NCBI GenBank assembly: GCA_963662155.1 | Contig: OY759275.1 | Coordinates: 648,501-712,500 of the forward strand | Length of the DNA: 64,000 nucleotides | Direction: 5' to 3' | From: Lamellibrachia columna | Taxonomy: Eukaryota > Annelida > Polychaeta > Sabellida > Siboglinidae | Part shown: one piece after another, positions 34,231 through 46,615 of the stretch | How positions within the stretch are numbered: the first letter of the stretch is position 1 | Layout of the letters: every line of letters begins with the position of its first letter | Made by a program: the position numbers and the translations under genes | The notes under the pieces: model-generated | Seen by the model: the letters and a program-made list of their open reading frames with translations, nothing else | Told to the model about the DNA's origin: nothing | The model's database searches: none

Positions 34231-36126
34231 TGATTTAAATCATGATTTAAATCACTCCAAAAAAAAATCATTGATTTATGATTTTTTAATTTCCGATTTT
34301 TTTAATCGCTGATTTATTTAAATTTAACACAAATAATTGTTTACAAGCATCAAGATCAACAAAGTTTTGTATGTTTTTTAATACAAAAACACAATGTATG
34401 CACACTTGTGTAGTTGTATTGTCACCAGATAGCCTGATAGTCAAATATTTTATGACACTGTGTATGTTTGAGCTATTCCCTTTCTGAATGTAGTGAAGCC
34501 ACACAAACTTGTGCGGCAGTTACACAATCTGTAGACAATTTGTTCCATTCATTTATTGTCCTCTGTGAGAACGAGTGCTTCCTGATGTCCAATCTACATT
34601 GATCCTTTACTAATTTTACCTCATGTCCTCTAGTTCTGCTATCCTTCTTGAGTGAAAAAAACATATTTCTATCAATATTTTCATACCCATTCAATATCTT
34701 AAAAACTTCAATCTGATCTCCTCTTAACCTCCTTGTCTCTAGAGTTGTTAAACCACATTCTTTCAGGCGTTCTTCATAACTAAGGTCTCTCAGTTCTGGA
34801 ATCATTTTAGTTGCTCTCCTTTGTATGCGTTCAAGCGTATCTATATACTTTACGATATGGTCTCCATGCTTGTATACAGTATTCTAAATGAGGTCTAACT
34901 ATTGCTTTATAAAGAGGTATAATTCACTTTTTTCCCTTGTATGTTATGTTTTTTCTAATCAATCCAAGAATTTGATTACCCTTTGAAGCTGCAATACCAC
35001 ACTGCTCTGAAACTTTCATATCAGCGCTTATTGTAACTCCTAAGTCCTTTTCTTTTACAGTAGTACCCAGAACAGTATCTCCCATTTTATAGTTTACACC
35101 CAAGTTCCCATGTCCTGTATGTAGACATTTACATTTCCCAAAATTGAACAACATCTGCCATTTCTCAGACCATTTCACTAATATATCTAGATCGTTTTGT
35201 AAATGTTGTTTATCACCATCAGTACTAACCTTTCTAAACAGTTTTGTGTTATCCGCAAATTTCAGTACGTTACTTGTTATACTGTCGTCCAAGTCATTGA
35301 TATAAATTAAGAATAATATAGGTCCTAATACTGATCCTTGAGGTACCCCACTCAAAACCGATTTCCAATTTGAAACTTCTCCATCTACTACAACTCGTTG
35401 TCTTCTGTCAGTCAGCCGTTGTTCTATCCAGTCAGTTATGCTATCCCCGATACCATGGGCTTTTAATTTAAGTAGTAATCTTTGATGTGGCACTTTGTCA
35501 AAAGCTTTCTGAAAATCTAAGTAGATAATATCTACTGGCGATCCCACGTCTATCCACTTAGTGATTTCTTCCAAAAAACATAACATATTTGTAAAGCATG
35601 ACCTCGCTTTAAGGAATCCATGTTGAGATGAATTTAATAATTTATGCTTATCGAGGAAGTCCACCATATGGTCTTTAATTAACCTTTCGAATAATTTACA
35701 AATCACTGACGTTAAACTCACTGGTCTGTAATTCTTTGACTTATTTCTCGAACCCTTTTTAAATAATGGTATGATGTTTGCTTCTTTCCATTCAAACGGA
35801 ACAACTCCCTCTTTTAATATACCAGTTTGCAGTCTGGTTGGAGACCCATAGAGTACACAGAGCCCTAGACAGGTGCTAATCCACCCTCTCAGCAAACAAT
35901 AATTAGCACTGCTACAGCCAATTAGCACACAGCATACGTTCCTTTCAAAGACAGATTATGCAACTACAGGGGGTGATGCCTTGTGGACATTGCCTAATGT
36001 CTTTATAGAAGCAAAAATCTGTTAAGACAAGTACCCAAATCGATTTGAATTGAAACAAGTTTATAAATATAAACATCTATATAAATATCTATATACCAGA
36101 TTTTTTTTAAATCAAATAAAAAAACA
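34231..36126 (-). mobile_element. Truncated hAT-family copy (relative of the 13828 element) carrying a LINE fragment
   Basis: The minus strand at 35821-36126 and 34231-34505 matches, in order, the left and right parts of the hAT MITE at 13828-14659 (for example AAGTTTGTGTGGYTTCACTRC, GATTTAAATCATGATTTAAA). Between them, a CR1-like LINE fragment occupies the place of about 110 bp of the MITE. Both outer ends lack CAGGGTTG, so the element is truncated. Confidence 0.75.
34505..35820 (-). pseudogene. CR1/Jockey-like LINE reverse transcriptase fragment
   Basis: Minus strand: LKEGVVPFEWKEANIIPLF, NYRPVSLTSVICKLFE, QHGFLKARSC, IIYLDFQKAFDKVPHQRLLL, LSGVPQGSVLGPILFL, KFADNTKLFRKV, KWQMLFNFGKCKCLHTG, TTVKEKDLGVTISADMKVS, then after a frame break RDLSYEERLKECGLTTLETR, DIRKHSFSQRTINEWNKL and STDCVTAA. 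The catalytic FADD box reads FADN (Asn codon at 35248-35250), and the frame breaks near 34900. 5'-truncated, with no endonuclease. It belongs to the same family as the fragments at 61270-61385 and 62548-64000. Confidence 0.9.
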
Positions 36127-36995
36127 TGAAGAAGAAGTTATGTATCATTTGGTGTAAGTTTAATCAAAAGTGCTAGTAGATATTTAGAGTTATGACTAAT
36201 TTTATTCTCAGTTGTACAGATGACCATATCTGGCTTGTGTCCTTACTATGGAGCACATGTGCTGGACTCAGCCTCCAGTAATGGCACTGGAATGAGTAGT
36301 GATTAGTGAAGGATACTGGATCTTGGGCTTTAGTTATGTAGAGATAATATTATATTATAATTACTGTTTAATTATAGCATGCATCATAGTCCATGTTAGC
36401 ATAATACTATTTTACATAGTTGTGAGTAGTTAACTTAGAAAACTCTGATGAAAGTATGAAACTGATATCAAGTGCTTGCCCAGTATAGGACGAGAGGCAT
36501 GAGAAAATTATAAATTACTTTCCAGCCAGTTCAAGCCAGCAGTGTTGATAGAAAAGAGCTTGTCCACTAGTAGAGATGGCTAGCAGTGTTAATGACGTGT
36601 ACTGCTGCCTACAGCCAAGCAGTAGCTAGGGTTTAATAGATCATTCATAAGTTGTTCCCTCTAACTGTTTATTGGTTATTATATGCTGAATAATTTAATT
36701 AACTTTAATGATTAATATTATATGGTGAGACCCATGTAATGACCGACACACTGATGTTGCTGTGATGGGGACTTTCTGGCTTCCACTGCCAGCTGTAATA
36801 AAGAGTATCTAGACACAACGACGTAATGTTTGTTGTCTATGAAGGACCCACGTTACGTTACGTCAGGTTTCAATGTTGTTTCGACAACATAGATGATGCA
36901 ATGGTGTGTGCGGTTTTGCAGCGTCGTGATGGTCAATGTTGTTCGGGAAGAGTTTGATATTTCAATTATTAGCTTAGCTTATAATGTAGATGTTG
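36127..36995. other. Unique AT-rich segment
   Basis: No gene was recognised. AGCTGTAATAAAGAGTATCT near 36797 resembles a polyadenylation context, and the preceding 600 bp could be an LTR or element tail, but no matching copy is present. Confidence 0.4.
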
Positions 36996-37100
36996 GCATG
37001 TGTGTGACTGTGTGTGTGCGGCGGTGCGCGCGCGCACGTGCGTGTGTGTGTGTGCGTGCGTGTGTGAGTGAGTGTGAGTGTGTGTGCGTGCAGTGCCGCA
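36996..37100. repeat. (GT)n-rich microsatellite
   Basis: An interrupted GT/GCGT tract (GTGTGTGACTGTGTGTGTGC..., GCGCGCGCACGTGCG). Confidence 0.9.
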
Positions 37101-37150
37101 TTAACCATGGTACAAATGGTACCCTCGTACCAGCCCCACCTCCCCCCACC

Positions 37151-37252
<102 letters not shown>

Positions 37253-37468
37253 GGGGCCCCAACAAAATCAATCTCTCCACAAGAAACTCCTGCAAGCAAA
37301 TTTGGATATAAAGTCGTCAGTCCTTCTTTTGAAATCAAGTTCAAAATTGTCGGGGCAGAGCTATCAAGAATGGCGAATTTTGATGAAAATGTCCGTACCC
37401 GCAAGAGGAATATTACATTGAACCATCTAAATTTAGCGAGAGTTATCCTGTTGACTCTTTTGATCATT

Positions 37469-38314
37469 GCTGTCCTCGGTGTGCTGTCCTCGGTGTGCTG
37501 TCCTCGGTGTGCTGTCCTCGGTGTGCTGTTCTCGGTGTGCTGTCCTCGGTGTGCTGTCCTCGGTGTGCTGTCCTCTGTGTGCTGTCCTCGGTGTGCTGTC
37601 CTCGGTGTGCTGTCCTCGGTGTGCTGTCCTCGGTGTGGTGTCCTGGGTGTGCTGTCCTCGGTGTGCTGTCCTCGGTGTGCTGTCCTCGGTGTGCTGTCCT
37701 CGGTGTGCTGTCCTCGGTGTGCTGTCCTCGGTGTGCTGTCCTCGGTGTGCTGTCCTCGGTGTGGTGTCCTCGGTGTGCTGTCCTCTGTGTGCTGTCCTCG
37801 GCGTGGTGTCCTCGGCGTGCTGTCCTCGGCGTGCTGTCCTCGGCGTGCTGTCCTCGGTGTGCTGTCCCTCGGTGTGCTGTCCTCGGTGTGCTGTCCTCGG
37901 TGTGCTGTCCTCGGTGTGCTGTCCTCGGTGTGCTGTCCTCGGTGTGCTGTCCTCGGTGTGCTGTCCTCGGTGTGCTGTCCTCGGTGTGCTGTCCTCGGTG
38001 TGCTGTCCTCGGTGTGCTGTCCTCGGTGTGCTGTCCTCGGTGTGCTGTCCTCGGTGTGCTGTCCTCGGCGTGGTGTCCTCGGCGTGCTGTCCTCGGCGTG
38101 CTGTCCTCGGCGTGCTGTCCTCGGTGTGCTGTCCCTCGGTGTGCTGTCCTCGGTGTGCTGTCCTCGGTGTGCTGTCCTCGGTGTGCTGTCCTCGGTGTGC
38201 TGTCCTCGGTGTGCTGTCCTCGGTGTGCTGTCCTCGGTGTGCTGTCCTCGGTGTGCTGTCCTCGGTGTGCTGTCCTCGGTGTGCTGTCCTCGGTGTGCTG
38301 TCCTCGGTGTGCTG
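37469..38314. repeat. 14-bp minisatellite, about 60 copies
   Basis: The unit is GCTGTCCTCGGTGT; variants are GGCGT, GTGGT, TCTGTGT and two CCCTCGG slips. A longer sub-pattern (GGCGTGGTGTCCTCGGCGTG...CTGTCCCTCGG) appears at about 37799-37870 and again at about 38066-38137, about 267 bp apart, which suggests a segmental duplication inside the array. It sits within a hAT transposase relic. Confidence 0.95.
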
Positions 38315-38466
38315 TCATCAGATATAGATAAGAGAATCAAAGCGTGCTCTGATGTAAGTGACCAATTTGAATTTCTCCGCAGCTTAAACTGAGATGGAAG
38401 TCATTGAATCAAGAGCGACAGGCTGCTAAGAAACTTGTGAAATGTTACTCATCGGATCTGGATGGC

Positions 38467-38522
38467 ACTCTGGTCCATTCTGGTCCACTCTGGTCCACTC
38501 TGGTCCATTCTGGTCCATTTCG
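38467..38522. repeat. 10-bp repeat (TGGTCCAYTC), 6 copies
   Basis: Short tandem decamers inside the transposase relic. Confidence 0.9.
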
Positions 38523-38830
38523 GTGGATAAGTTGTAACACCATAGACGACAATGTATATATCAAGTGTTGACCAAGAGAACTCTCAGGGCTGTTTAACAA
38601 TGTGGAGATGTTCCTTTGCTGACTTTGATTATAGTAACTGTAGCGGAGAGAGGTCTTTTTCTAAATTGAAACTGATCAGGGATGACCACTGATCCCCAAT
38701 GAACCAGAACACACTGGTCCATCTGATTATGGGACATCATGCGTCGGATTAATCTTGACAAGATTTAGTCGGACTTCAGTGCTGCCAAAATGCACAAACT
38801 GTTGATTAGTGTTTGAGTTGATGTAGAGCA

Positions 38831-39155
38831 GATGTAGAATCGGGTCTTACTATTTACATTTATTAAACCGTTGTTAACTTATTTGGTGGAATTAATTGGT
38901 TGTTACTCTTTGTTTGCTTAGGATAACTTGTAAGGTCTTTATTTTACGCTGTATTTTCTTGTATTTATTTGTGGTATGTCGTTATATGCTGTCATTCTTG
39001 TTTGTCATTGTTCGCAGTGTTTCCTTGCATGTATGGTTGCATACCGTCATCCAGAACAATATACGCATGCTTATGCTCAGATATAGTTGAATAGATGTTA
39101 AGATGCAAATAAATGCGCCTCGTATTTCACGCACCCGGTAAGACCCCTCAAAAAA
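38831..39155. other. Unique spacer, nothing recognised
   Basis: T-rich DNA between the transposase relic and the 22-bp array. The 64-codon open frame (38896-39090) is hydrophobic and of low complexity, without supporting signals. Confidence 0.5.
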
Positions 39156-41700
39156 GTACTGTCTGGGTTCTACAGCAGTACTGTTTGGGTTCTACAAAAG
39201 GACTGTCTGGGTTCTACAGCAGTACTGTCTGGGTTTTACAAAAGGACTGTCTGGGTTCTACAACAGGACTGTCTGGGTTCTACAGCAGGACTGTCTGGGT
39301 TCTACAACAGGACTGTTTGGGTTCTACAAAAGGACTGTCTGGGTTCTACAGCAGTACTGTCTGGGTTCTACAAAAGGACTGTCTGGGTTCTACAACAGGA
39401 CTGTCTGGGTTCTACAGCAGGACTGTCTGGGTTCTACAGCAGGACTGTTTGGGTTCTACAAAAGGACATTCTGGGTTCTACAGCAGGACTGTCTGTGTTC
39501 TACAGCAGGACTGTCTGGGTTCTACAGCATGACTGTCTGGGTTCAACAACAGGACTGTCTGGGTTCTACAGCAGGACTGTCTGGGTTCAACAACAGGACT
39601 GTCTGGGTTCTACAGCAGGACTGTCTGGGTTCTACAGCAAGACTGTCTGGGTTCAACAACAGGACTGTCTGGGTTCTACAGCAGGACTGTCTGGGTTCTA
39701 CAGCAGGACTGTTTGGGTTCTACAGCAGTACTGTTTGGGTTCTACAAAAGGACTGTCTGGGTTCTACAGCAGTACTGTCTGGGTTCTACAACAGGACTGT
39801 CTGGGTTCTACAGCAGGACTGTCTGGGTTCTACAGCAGGACTGTCTGGGTTCTACAACAGGACTGTCTGGGTTCAACAACAGGACTGTTTGGGTTCTACA
39901 AAAGGACTGTCTGGGTTCTACAGCAGTACTGTCTGGGTTCTACAACAGGACTGTCTGGGTTCTACAGCAGGACTGTCTGGGTTCTACAGCAGGACTGTCT
40001 GGGTTCTACAGCAGGACTGTCTGTGTTCTACAGCAGGACTGTCTATGTTCTACAGCAGGACTGTCTGGGTTCTACAGCATGACTGTCTGTGTTCTACAGC
40101 AGTACTGTCTGGGTTCAACAACAGGACTGTCTGGGTTCTACAGCAGGACTGGCTGTGTTCTACAGCAGGACTGTCTGGGTTCTACAGCAGGACTGTCTGG
40201 GTTCTACAGCAGGACTGTCTGGGTTCTACAGCAGGACTGTCTGGGTTCTACAGCAGGACTGTCTGGGTTCAACAGCAGGACTGTCTGGGTTCAACAACAG
40301 GACTGTCTGGGTTCTACAGCACGGCTCTATGGGTTCTACAACAGGATTGTCTGGGTTCTACAGCAGGACTGTCAGGGTTCTACAAAAGGACTGTCTGGGT
40401 TCTACCGCAGGACTGTCAGTGTTCTACAGCAGGACTGTCAGGGTTCTACATCAGGACTTTTTGGGTTCTACAGAAGGACTGTCCGGGTTCTACAGCAGTA
40501 CTGTTTGGGTTCTACAAAAGGACAGTCTGGGTTATACAGCAGGACTGTTTGGGTTCTACAAAAGGACAGTCTGGGTTATACAGCAGGACTATTTGGGTTC
40601 TACAGCAGGACTGTCTGGGTCCAACAACAGGATTATCTGGGTTCTACACCAGGATTGTCCCAGTTCAACAATAGGACTGTCTGGGTTCTACAGCAGGACT
40701 GTCAGGGTTCTACAGCAGGACTGTCAGGGTTCTACAACAGGACTGTTTAGGTTCTACAGCAGGACTGTCAGTGTTCTACAGCAGGACTGTCAGGGTTCTA
40801 CAGCAGGACTGTCAGGGTTCTACAGCAGGACTGTCAGGGTTCTACAGCAGGACTGTCAGGGTTCTACAACAGGACTGTTTAGGTTCTACGGCAGGACTAC
40901 CTGGGTTCAACAGCTGGAGGGTCTGTGTCCTACAGCAAGACAGTCTGGGTCCTACAGCAGGACAGTTTGGGTCCTACAACAAGACTGTCTGTGTCCTACA
41001 ACAAGACTGTCTGGGTCCTACAGCAAGACAGTCTGGGTCCTCCAGCAAGACAGTCTGGGTCCTACAGCAAGACAGTCTGGGTCCTACAGCAGGACAGTCT
41101 GGGTCCTACAGCATGACAGTCTGGGTCCTACAACAAGACTGTCTGGGTCCTACAACAAGACTGTCTGGGTCCTACAGCAAGACAGTCTGGGTCCTACAGC
41201 AGTACAGTCTGGGTCCTACAGCAGGACAGTCTGGGTCCTACAACAAGATTGTCTGGGTCCTACAGCAAGACAGTCTGGATCCTACAGCAAGACAGTCTGG
41301 GTCATACAGCAGGACAGTCTTGGTCCTACAACAAGACTGTCTGGGTCCTACAGCAGGACAGTCTGTGTTCTACAGCAGGGCTGTGTGGTTCTACAACAAG
41401 ACTGTCTGGGTTCAACAGCAGGACTGTCGGTGTTCTGTAGCAGGACTGTCTGGGTTCTACAGCAGGACTGCCTGGATTCAACAGCAGGACGGTCTGGGTC
41501 CTACAACAGACTGTCTGGGTCCTACAGCAGGACTGTCTGTGTTCAATAGCAGGGCTGTGTGGTTCTACAACAAGACTGTCTGGGTCCTACAGCAGGAATG
41601 TCTGGGTTCAACAGCAGGACTGTCTGTGTTCTGCAGCAAGGTTGTCTGAGTTCTGCAGCAGGACTGTTTGGGTTCATCAACAGGATTGTCTGGGTTATGT
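39156..41700. repeat. 22-bp minisatellite, about 115 copies, two sequence domains
   Basis: The unit is GACTGTCTGGGTTCTACAGC, AG. From 39156 to about 40915 units carry GGGTTCTAC. From about 40920 to 41370 they mostly carry GGGTCCTAC with GACAGTCT. Mixed types follow. Plus-strand open frames with a 22-aa period are artefacts of the stop-poor unit. Confidence 0.95.
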
Positions 41701-41702
41701 AG

Positions 41703-43745
41703 CTTGTCCAACATTTTGTCCGTTTAAATGCGTTGAAAGAACAATGACGATTCCCCAATTCCAACATATTTTCCGTTTTGATGCGTTGAAAGAGCAATGA
41801 CGCTTCCACCGTGTCCATCTTTTTTCCGTTTTGATGCGTTGATAGAGCATTGACGCTTCACTTTGTCCAACATGTTGTCCGTTTAGGTGTGTTGATAGTG
41901 CAGTGACACTTCAGCAATGCCCAACATATTGTCCGTTCAGATGCATTGAAAGAGCAATGAAGCTTCCATCTAGTCCGCCATGTTGTCTGTTTAGGTGTGC
42001 TGAAAGAGCCACGGCAATTCCACCTTGTCCTACACATTGTCCGTTTAGAAATATTGAAAGGGCATTGACGATTCTCCTTGTCCAACGTATTGTCAGTTTA
42101 GATGTGTTGAAAGACCAATGACGTTTCCACCCTGTCCAATATTTTGTCCGTTTAGATGTGTTGAAAAAGCAATTACTATTCCACCTTGCCAAACATATTG
42201 TCTGTTTAGATGCGTTGATAGGGCAATGACGCTTCCACTACGTAAATATATTGAAGGGACAATGTGTTGGTTCCACCTTGTCCAGCTTATTGTCCGCTTA
42301 GATGCTTTGAAAGAGCAACGACGTTTCCACCTTTTGCAACATATTGTCCGTCTAGATGTGTTGAAAGAACAACAACTATTCCACCATGTCCAACATATTG
42401 TGCATTTACATGTATTGAAAGAGGAATTAATTACCTTTCCCCCACGTCAAACATATTGTCCGTTTTTGATGCGTTGAAAGAACAATGGCGTTTCACCTTG
42501 TCCAACATGTTGTCAGCTTAGTTGTGTTGAAAGAGCAGTGGAGCTTCACCTTGTCCAAAGTGTTGTCAGTTTAGTTGTGTTGAAAGAGCAGTGGCGTTTC
42601 ACCTTGTCCAACATGTTGTCAGCTTAGTTGTGTTGAAAGAGCAGTGGCGTTTCACCTTGTCCAACATGTTGTCAGCTTAGTTGTGTTGAAAGAGCAGTGG
42701 CGCTTCACCTTGTCCAACATGTTGTCAGCTTAGTTGTGTTGAAAGAGCAGTGGCGCTTCACCTTGTCCAAAGTGTTGTCAGTTTAGTTGTGTTGAAAGAG
42801 CAGTGGAGCTTCACCTTGTCCAAAGTGTTGTCAGTTTAGTTGTGTTGAAAGAGCAGTGGAGCTTCACCTTGTCCAAAGTGTTGTCAGCTTAGTTGTGTTG
42901 AAAGAGCAGTGGAGCTTCACCTTGTCCAAAGTGTTGTCAGCTTAGTTGTGTTGAAAGAGCAGTGGCGCTTCACCTTGTCCAAAGTGTTGTCAGTTTAGAT
43001 GTGTTGAAAGAGCAGTGGAGCTTCACCTTGTCCAAAGTGTTGTCAGTTTAGTTGTGTTGAAAGAGCAGTGGAGCTTCACCTTGTCCAAAGTGTTGTCAGC
43101 TTAGGTGTGTTGAAAGAGCAGTGGAGCTTCACCTTGTCCAAAGTGTTGTCAGCTTAGTTGTGTTGAAAGAGCAGTGGCGCTTCACCTTGTCCAAAGTGTT
43201 GTCAGTTTAGATGTGTTGAAAGAGCAGTGGAGCTTCACCTTGTCCAAAGTGTTGTCAGTTTAGTTGTGTTGAAAGAGCAGTGGCGCTTCACCTTGTCCAA
43301 CATGTTGTCAGCTTAGTTGTGTTGAAAGAGCAGTGGCGCTTCACCTTGTCCAAAGTGTTGTCAGTTTAGTTGTGTTGATAGAGCAGTGGAGCTTCACCTT
43401 GTCAAAAGTGTTGTCAGTTTAGATGTGTTGAAAGAGCAATGACTCTTCCACCCTGTCCAACATGTTTAGATGCTTGGAAAGAGCAATTAATCTTCCACCT
43501 TGTCAAAAATATGGTCCGTTTAGATGCTTTGAAAGAACATTGACGTTTCCGCACGTCTAACATGTTGACATTAGATTTCACCATGTCTAACATGTTGACA
43601 TTAGATTCCACCATGTCTAACATAATATCCATTTAGATGCGTTGAAAGAGCAATGACGCTTCTACCTTGTCCAACTAGTTGTCCGTTTGGATGCGTTGAA
43701 AATGCAATGATGCTTCAATTTCAAATTATTCTAACATAGCATCCA
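41703..43745. repeat. 53-bp satellite, about 38 copies, homogeneous core with diverged edges
   Basis: The core unit is CTTGTCCAACATGTTGTCAG, CTTAGTTGTGTTGAAAGAGC, AGTGGCGCTTCAC. Units from about 42490 to 43425 are nearly identical. Units at 41703-42490 and 43425-43745 are diverged (GTCCGTTTAGATGCGTTGAA, CAATGACGCTTCCAC). Confidence 0.95.
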
Positions 43746-43919
43746 TTTAGAATGCGTGTGAAACTTTATTAACATTAATGCAGGAAGCTCAGTTAAGGGC
43801 AGTTGCGTTTAAAACTTTGCAGAAATCGTTCACCACTTAAATTATGTAAGCCAACTCAACACATTCATCACAGTAGTAACATGTCATCCACATTATTCTG
43901 CCTTCAGTAGCCAATATAA
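43746..43919. other. Short spacer between two satellites
   Basis: 174 bp of single-copy DNA between the 53-bp and 31-bp arrays. No feature recognised. Confidence 0.6.
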
Positions 43920-45757
43920 CAATATGAATGCCATTACACAGCCCATGTGCCAATAAATTAAGCCAGTACACAGCCCACGTGACAATATGTAAGCAAGTAC
44001 ACAGCCATGTGACAATATGTAAGAAAGTACTCAGCCCATGTGACTACGTGCAAGCCAGTGACAATATGTAAGCCAGTACACAACACATGTGACAATATGT
44101 ATGCCAGTACAAAGCCCATGCAACAATATGTAAGCCAGTTCACAGCCCATGTGATAATATGTAAGTTAGTTTACAACACATATCACAATATGTAAGCCAG
44201 TTCACAGTCCATATGACAATATATATGCCAGTGTACAGTCCATGTGACAATATGTAAGCCAGTTCATAGCCCATATGACAATGTGTAAGGTAGTTTACAA
44301 CCCACATGACAATATGTAAGCCAGTTCACTCTCCATATGACAATATGTAAGCTAGTTTACAGCCCATATGACAATATGTAAGCGAGTACACAGTCCATGT
44401 GACAATATGAAAGCTAGTTCGCATACTACAGTGTATTATGTAAGCCAGTACATAGCCCATATGACAATGTGTAAGCCAGTACACAGTCCATATGACGATA
44501 TGTAAGCCAGTGCACAGTTCATATGAAGATATGTAAGCCAGTGCACAGTTCATATGACGACATGTATGCCAGTGCACAGTTCATATGACAATGTGTAAGC
44601 CAGTGTACAGTTCATATGACAATGTGTAAGCCAGTGCACAGTTCATATGACAATATGTAAGCCAGTACACAGTCCATATGTCGATATGTATGCCAGTGCA
44701 CAGTTCATATGACAATATGTAAGCCAATGCACAGTCCATATGACGATATGTAAGCCAGTGCACAGTTCATATGACGATATGTAAGCCAGTGCACAGTCCA
44801 TATGACGATATGTAATCCAGTGCACAGTCCATATGACGATATGTAAACCAGTGCACAGTCCATATGACGATATGTAAGCCAGTGCACAATCCATATGACG
44901 ATATGTAAGCCAGTCCACAGTCCATATGACGATATGTAAGCCAGTGCACAGTCCATATGACGATATGTAAGCCAGTGCACAGTTCATATGACGATATGTA
45001 AGCAAGTGTACAGTTCATATGACGATATGTAAGCCAGTGCACAGTTCATATGACGATATGTAAGCCAGTACACAGTCCATATGACGATATGTAAGCCAGT
45101 GCACAGTTCATATGACGATATGTAAGCCAGTACACAGTCCATATGACGATATGTAAGCCAGTGCACAGTTCATATGACAATATGTAAGCCAGTGCGCAGT
45201 CCATATGTCGCTATGTATGCCAGTGCACAGTTCATATGACGATATGTAAGCCAGTGCACAGTTCATATGACGATATGTAAGCCAGTACACAGTCCATATG
45301 ACGATATGTAAGCCAGTGCACAGTTCATATGACAATATGTAAGCCAGTGTGCAGTCCATATGTCGCTATGTATGCCAGTGCACAGTTCATATGACAATAT
45401 GTAAGCCAGTGCACAGTCCATATGATAATATGTAAGCCAGTACACTGTCCTTATGACAATATGTAAGCCAATGCACAGTTCATATGACAATATGTAAGTC
45501 AGTGCACAGTTCATATGACAATATGTAAGCCAGTGCACAGTTCATATGACAATATGTTAGCCAGTGCACAGTCCATATGACGATATGTAAGCCAGTGCAC
45601 AGTCCATATGACAATGTGTAAGCCAGTACACAGTCCATATGATAATATGTAAGCCAGTACACAGTTCATATGACAATATGTAAGCCAGTACACAGTTCAT
45701 ATGACAATATGTAAGCCAGTGCACAGTTCATATGACAATATGTAAGCCAGTGCACAC
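43920..45757. repeat. 31-bp satellite, about 59 copies
   Basis: The unit is GACGATATGTAAGCCAGTGC, ACAGTTCATAT (variants ACAATATG, TACACAGTCC). The left edge (43920-44450) is the most diverged. The overlapping minus-strand frames with a 31-aa period are artefacts. Confidence 0.95.
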
Positions 45758-45810
45758 CATTATTACTGTTAATTGTTGGATGAAGAACACGTGTTACATG
45801 CTCGATGAAT

Positions 45811-46615
45811 AATTCACGCTGAGGGTTGCTATGGATTCTCACTAGTGTACATCAAATAGTTAACGTTGAGGGTTGCTATAGATCCTCACTAGCGTACATC
45901 AAATAGTTAACGTTGAGGGTTGCTATGGATCCTCATTAGCGTACATCAAATAGTTAACGTTGAGGGTTGCTATGGATTCTCACTAGCGTACATCAAATAG
46001 TTAACGTTGAGGGTTGCTATGTATCCTCATTAGCGTACATCAAATAGTTAACGCTGAGGGTTGCTAATGATCCTCATTAGCGTACATCAAATAGTTAACG
46101 TTGAGGGTTGCTATGGATCCTCATTAGCGTACATCAAATAGTTAACGTTGAGGGTTGCTATGGATTCTCACTAGCGTACATCAAATAGATAACGCTGAGG
46201 GTTGCTATGGATTCTCACTAGCGTACATCAAATAGTTAACGTTGAGGGTTGCTATGTATCCTCATTAGCGTACATCAAATAGTTAACGCTGAGGGTTGCT
46301 ATAGATCCTCACTAGCGTACATCAAATAGTTAACGTTGAGGGTTGCTATGGATCCTCACTAACGTACATCAAATAGTTAACGTTGAGGGTTGCTATAGAT
46401 CCTCACTAGCGTACATCAAATAGTTAACGTTGAGGGTTGCTATAGATCCTCACTAGCGTACATCAAATAGTTAACGTTGAGGGTTGCTATGGATCCTCAC
46501 TAGCGTACATCAAATAGTTAACGTTGAGGGTTGCTATGGATCCTCACTAGCGTACATCAAATAGTTAACGTTGAGGGTTGCTATGGATCCTCACTAACGT
46601 ACATCAAATAGCTAA
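45811..46615. repeat. 47-bp satellite, about 17 copies
   Basis: The unit is TAGTTAACGTTGAGGGTTGC, TATGGATCCTCACTAGCGTA, CATCAAA. Variants are GATTC/GATCC, CATTAGC/CACTAGC and TTGAG/CTGAG. Confidence 0.95.

Larger units (their letters stand above)
37255..38830 (+). pseudogene. hAT-superfamily transposase relic, split by a 14-bp minisatellite
   Basis: The plus strand before the array reads LHKKLLQANLDIKSSVLLLK, SYQEWRILMKMSVPARG, like the helical insertion region of ZMYM/hAT transposases. After it come IDKRIKACSDVSDQFEFLRS and, further on, a dimerisation-domain trace: VPLLTLIIVTVAERG, then (frame change) RSFSKLKLIRDDH (about 38663-38690) and NQNTLVHLIMGHHASD. Numerous stops and frame changes; inactive. 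Confidence 0.65.

Noticed and set aside
36130..36880. Solo LTR
   Set aside because: An AATAAA-like context exists, but no TG...CA ends, duplicate LTR or target duplication could be identified.
39113..41649. GFYSRTVWVLQQDCLGSTA repeat proteins
   Set aside because: 22-bp satellite; overlapping frames are equivalent and there are no unique domains.
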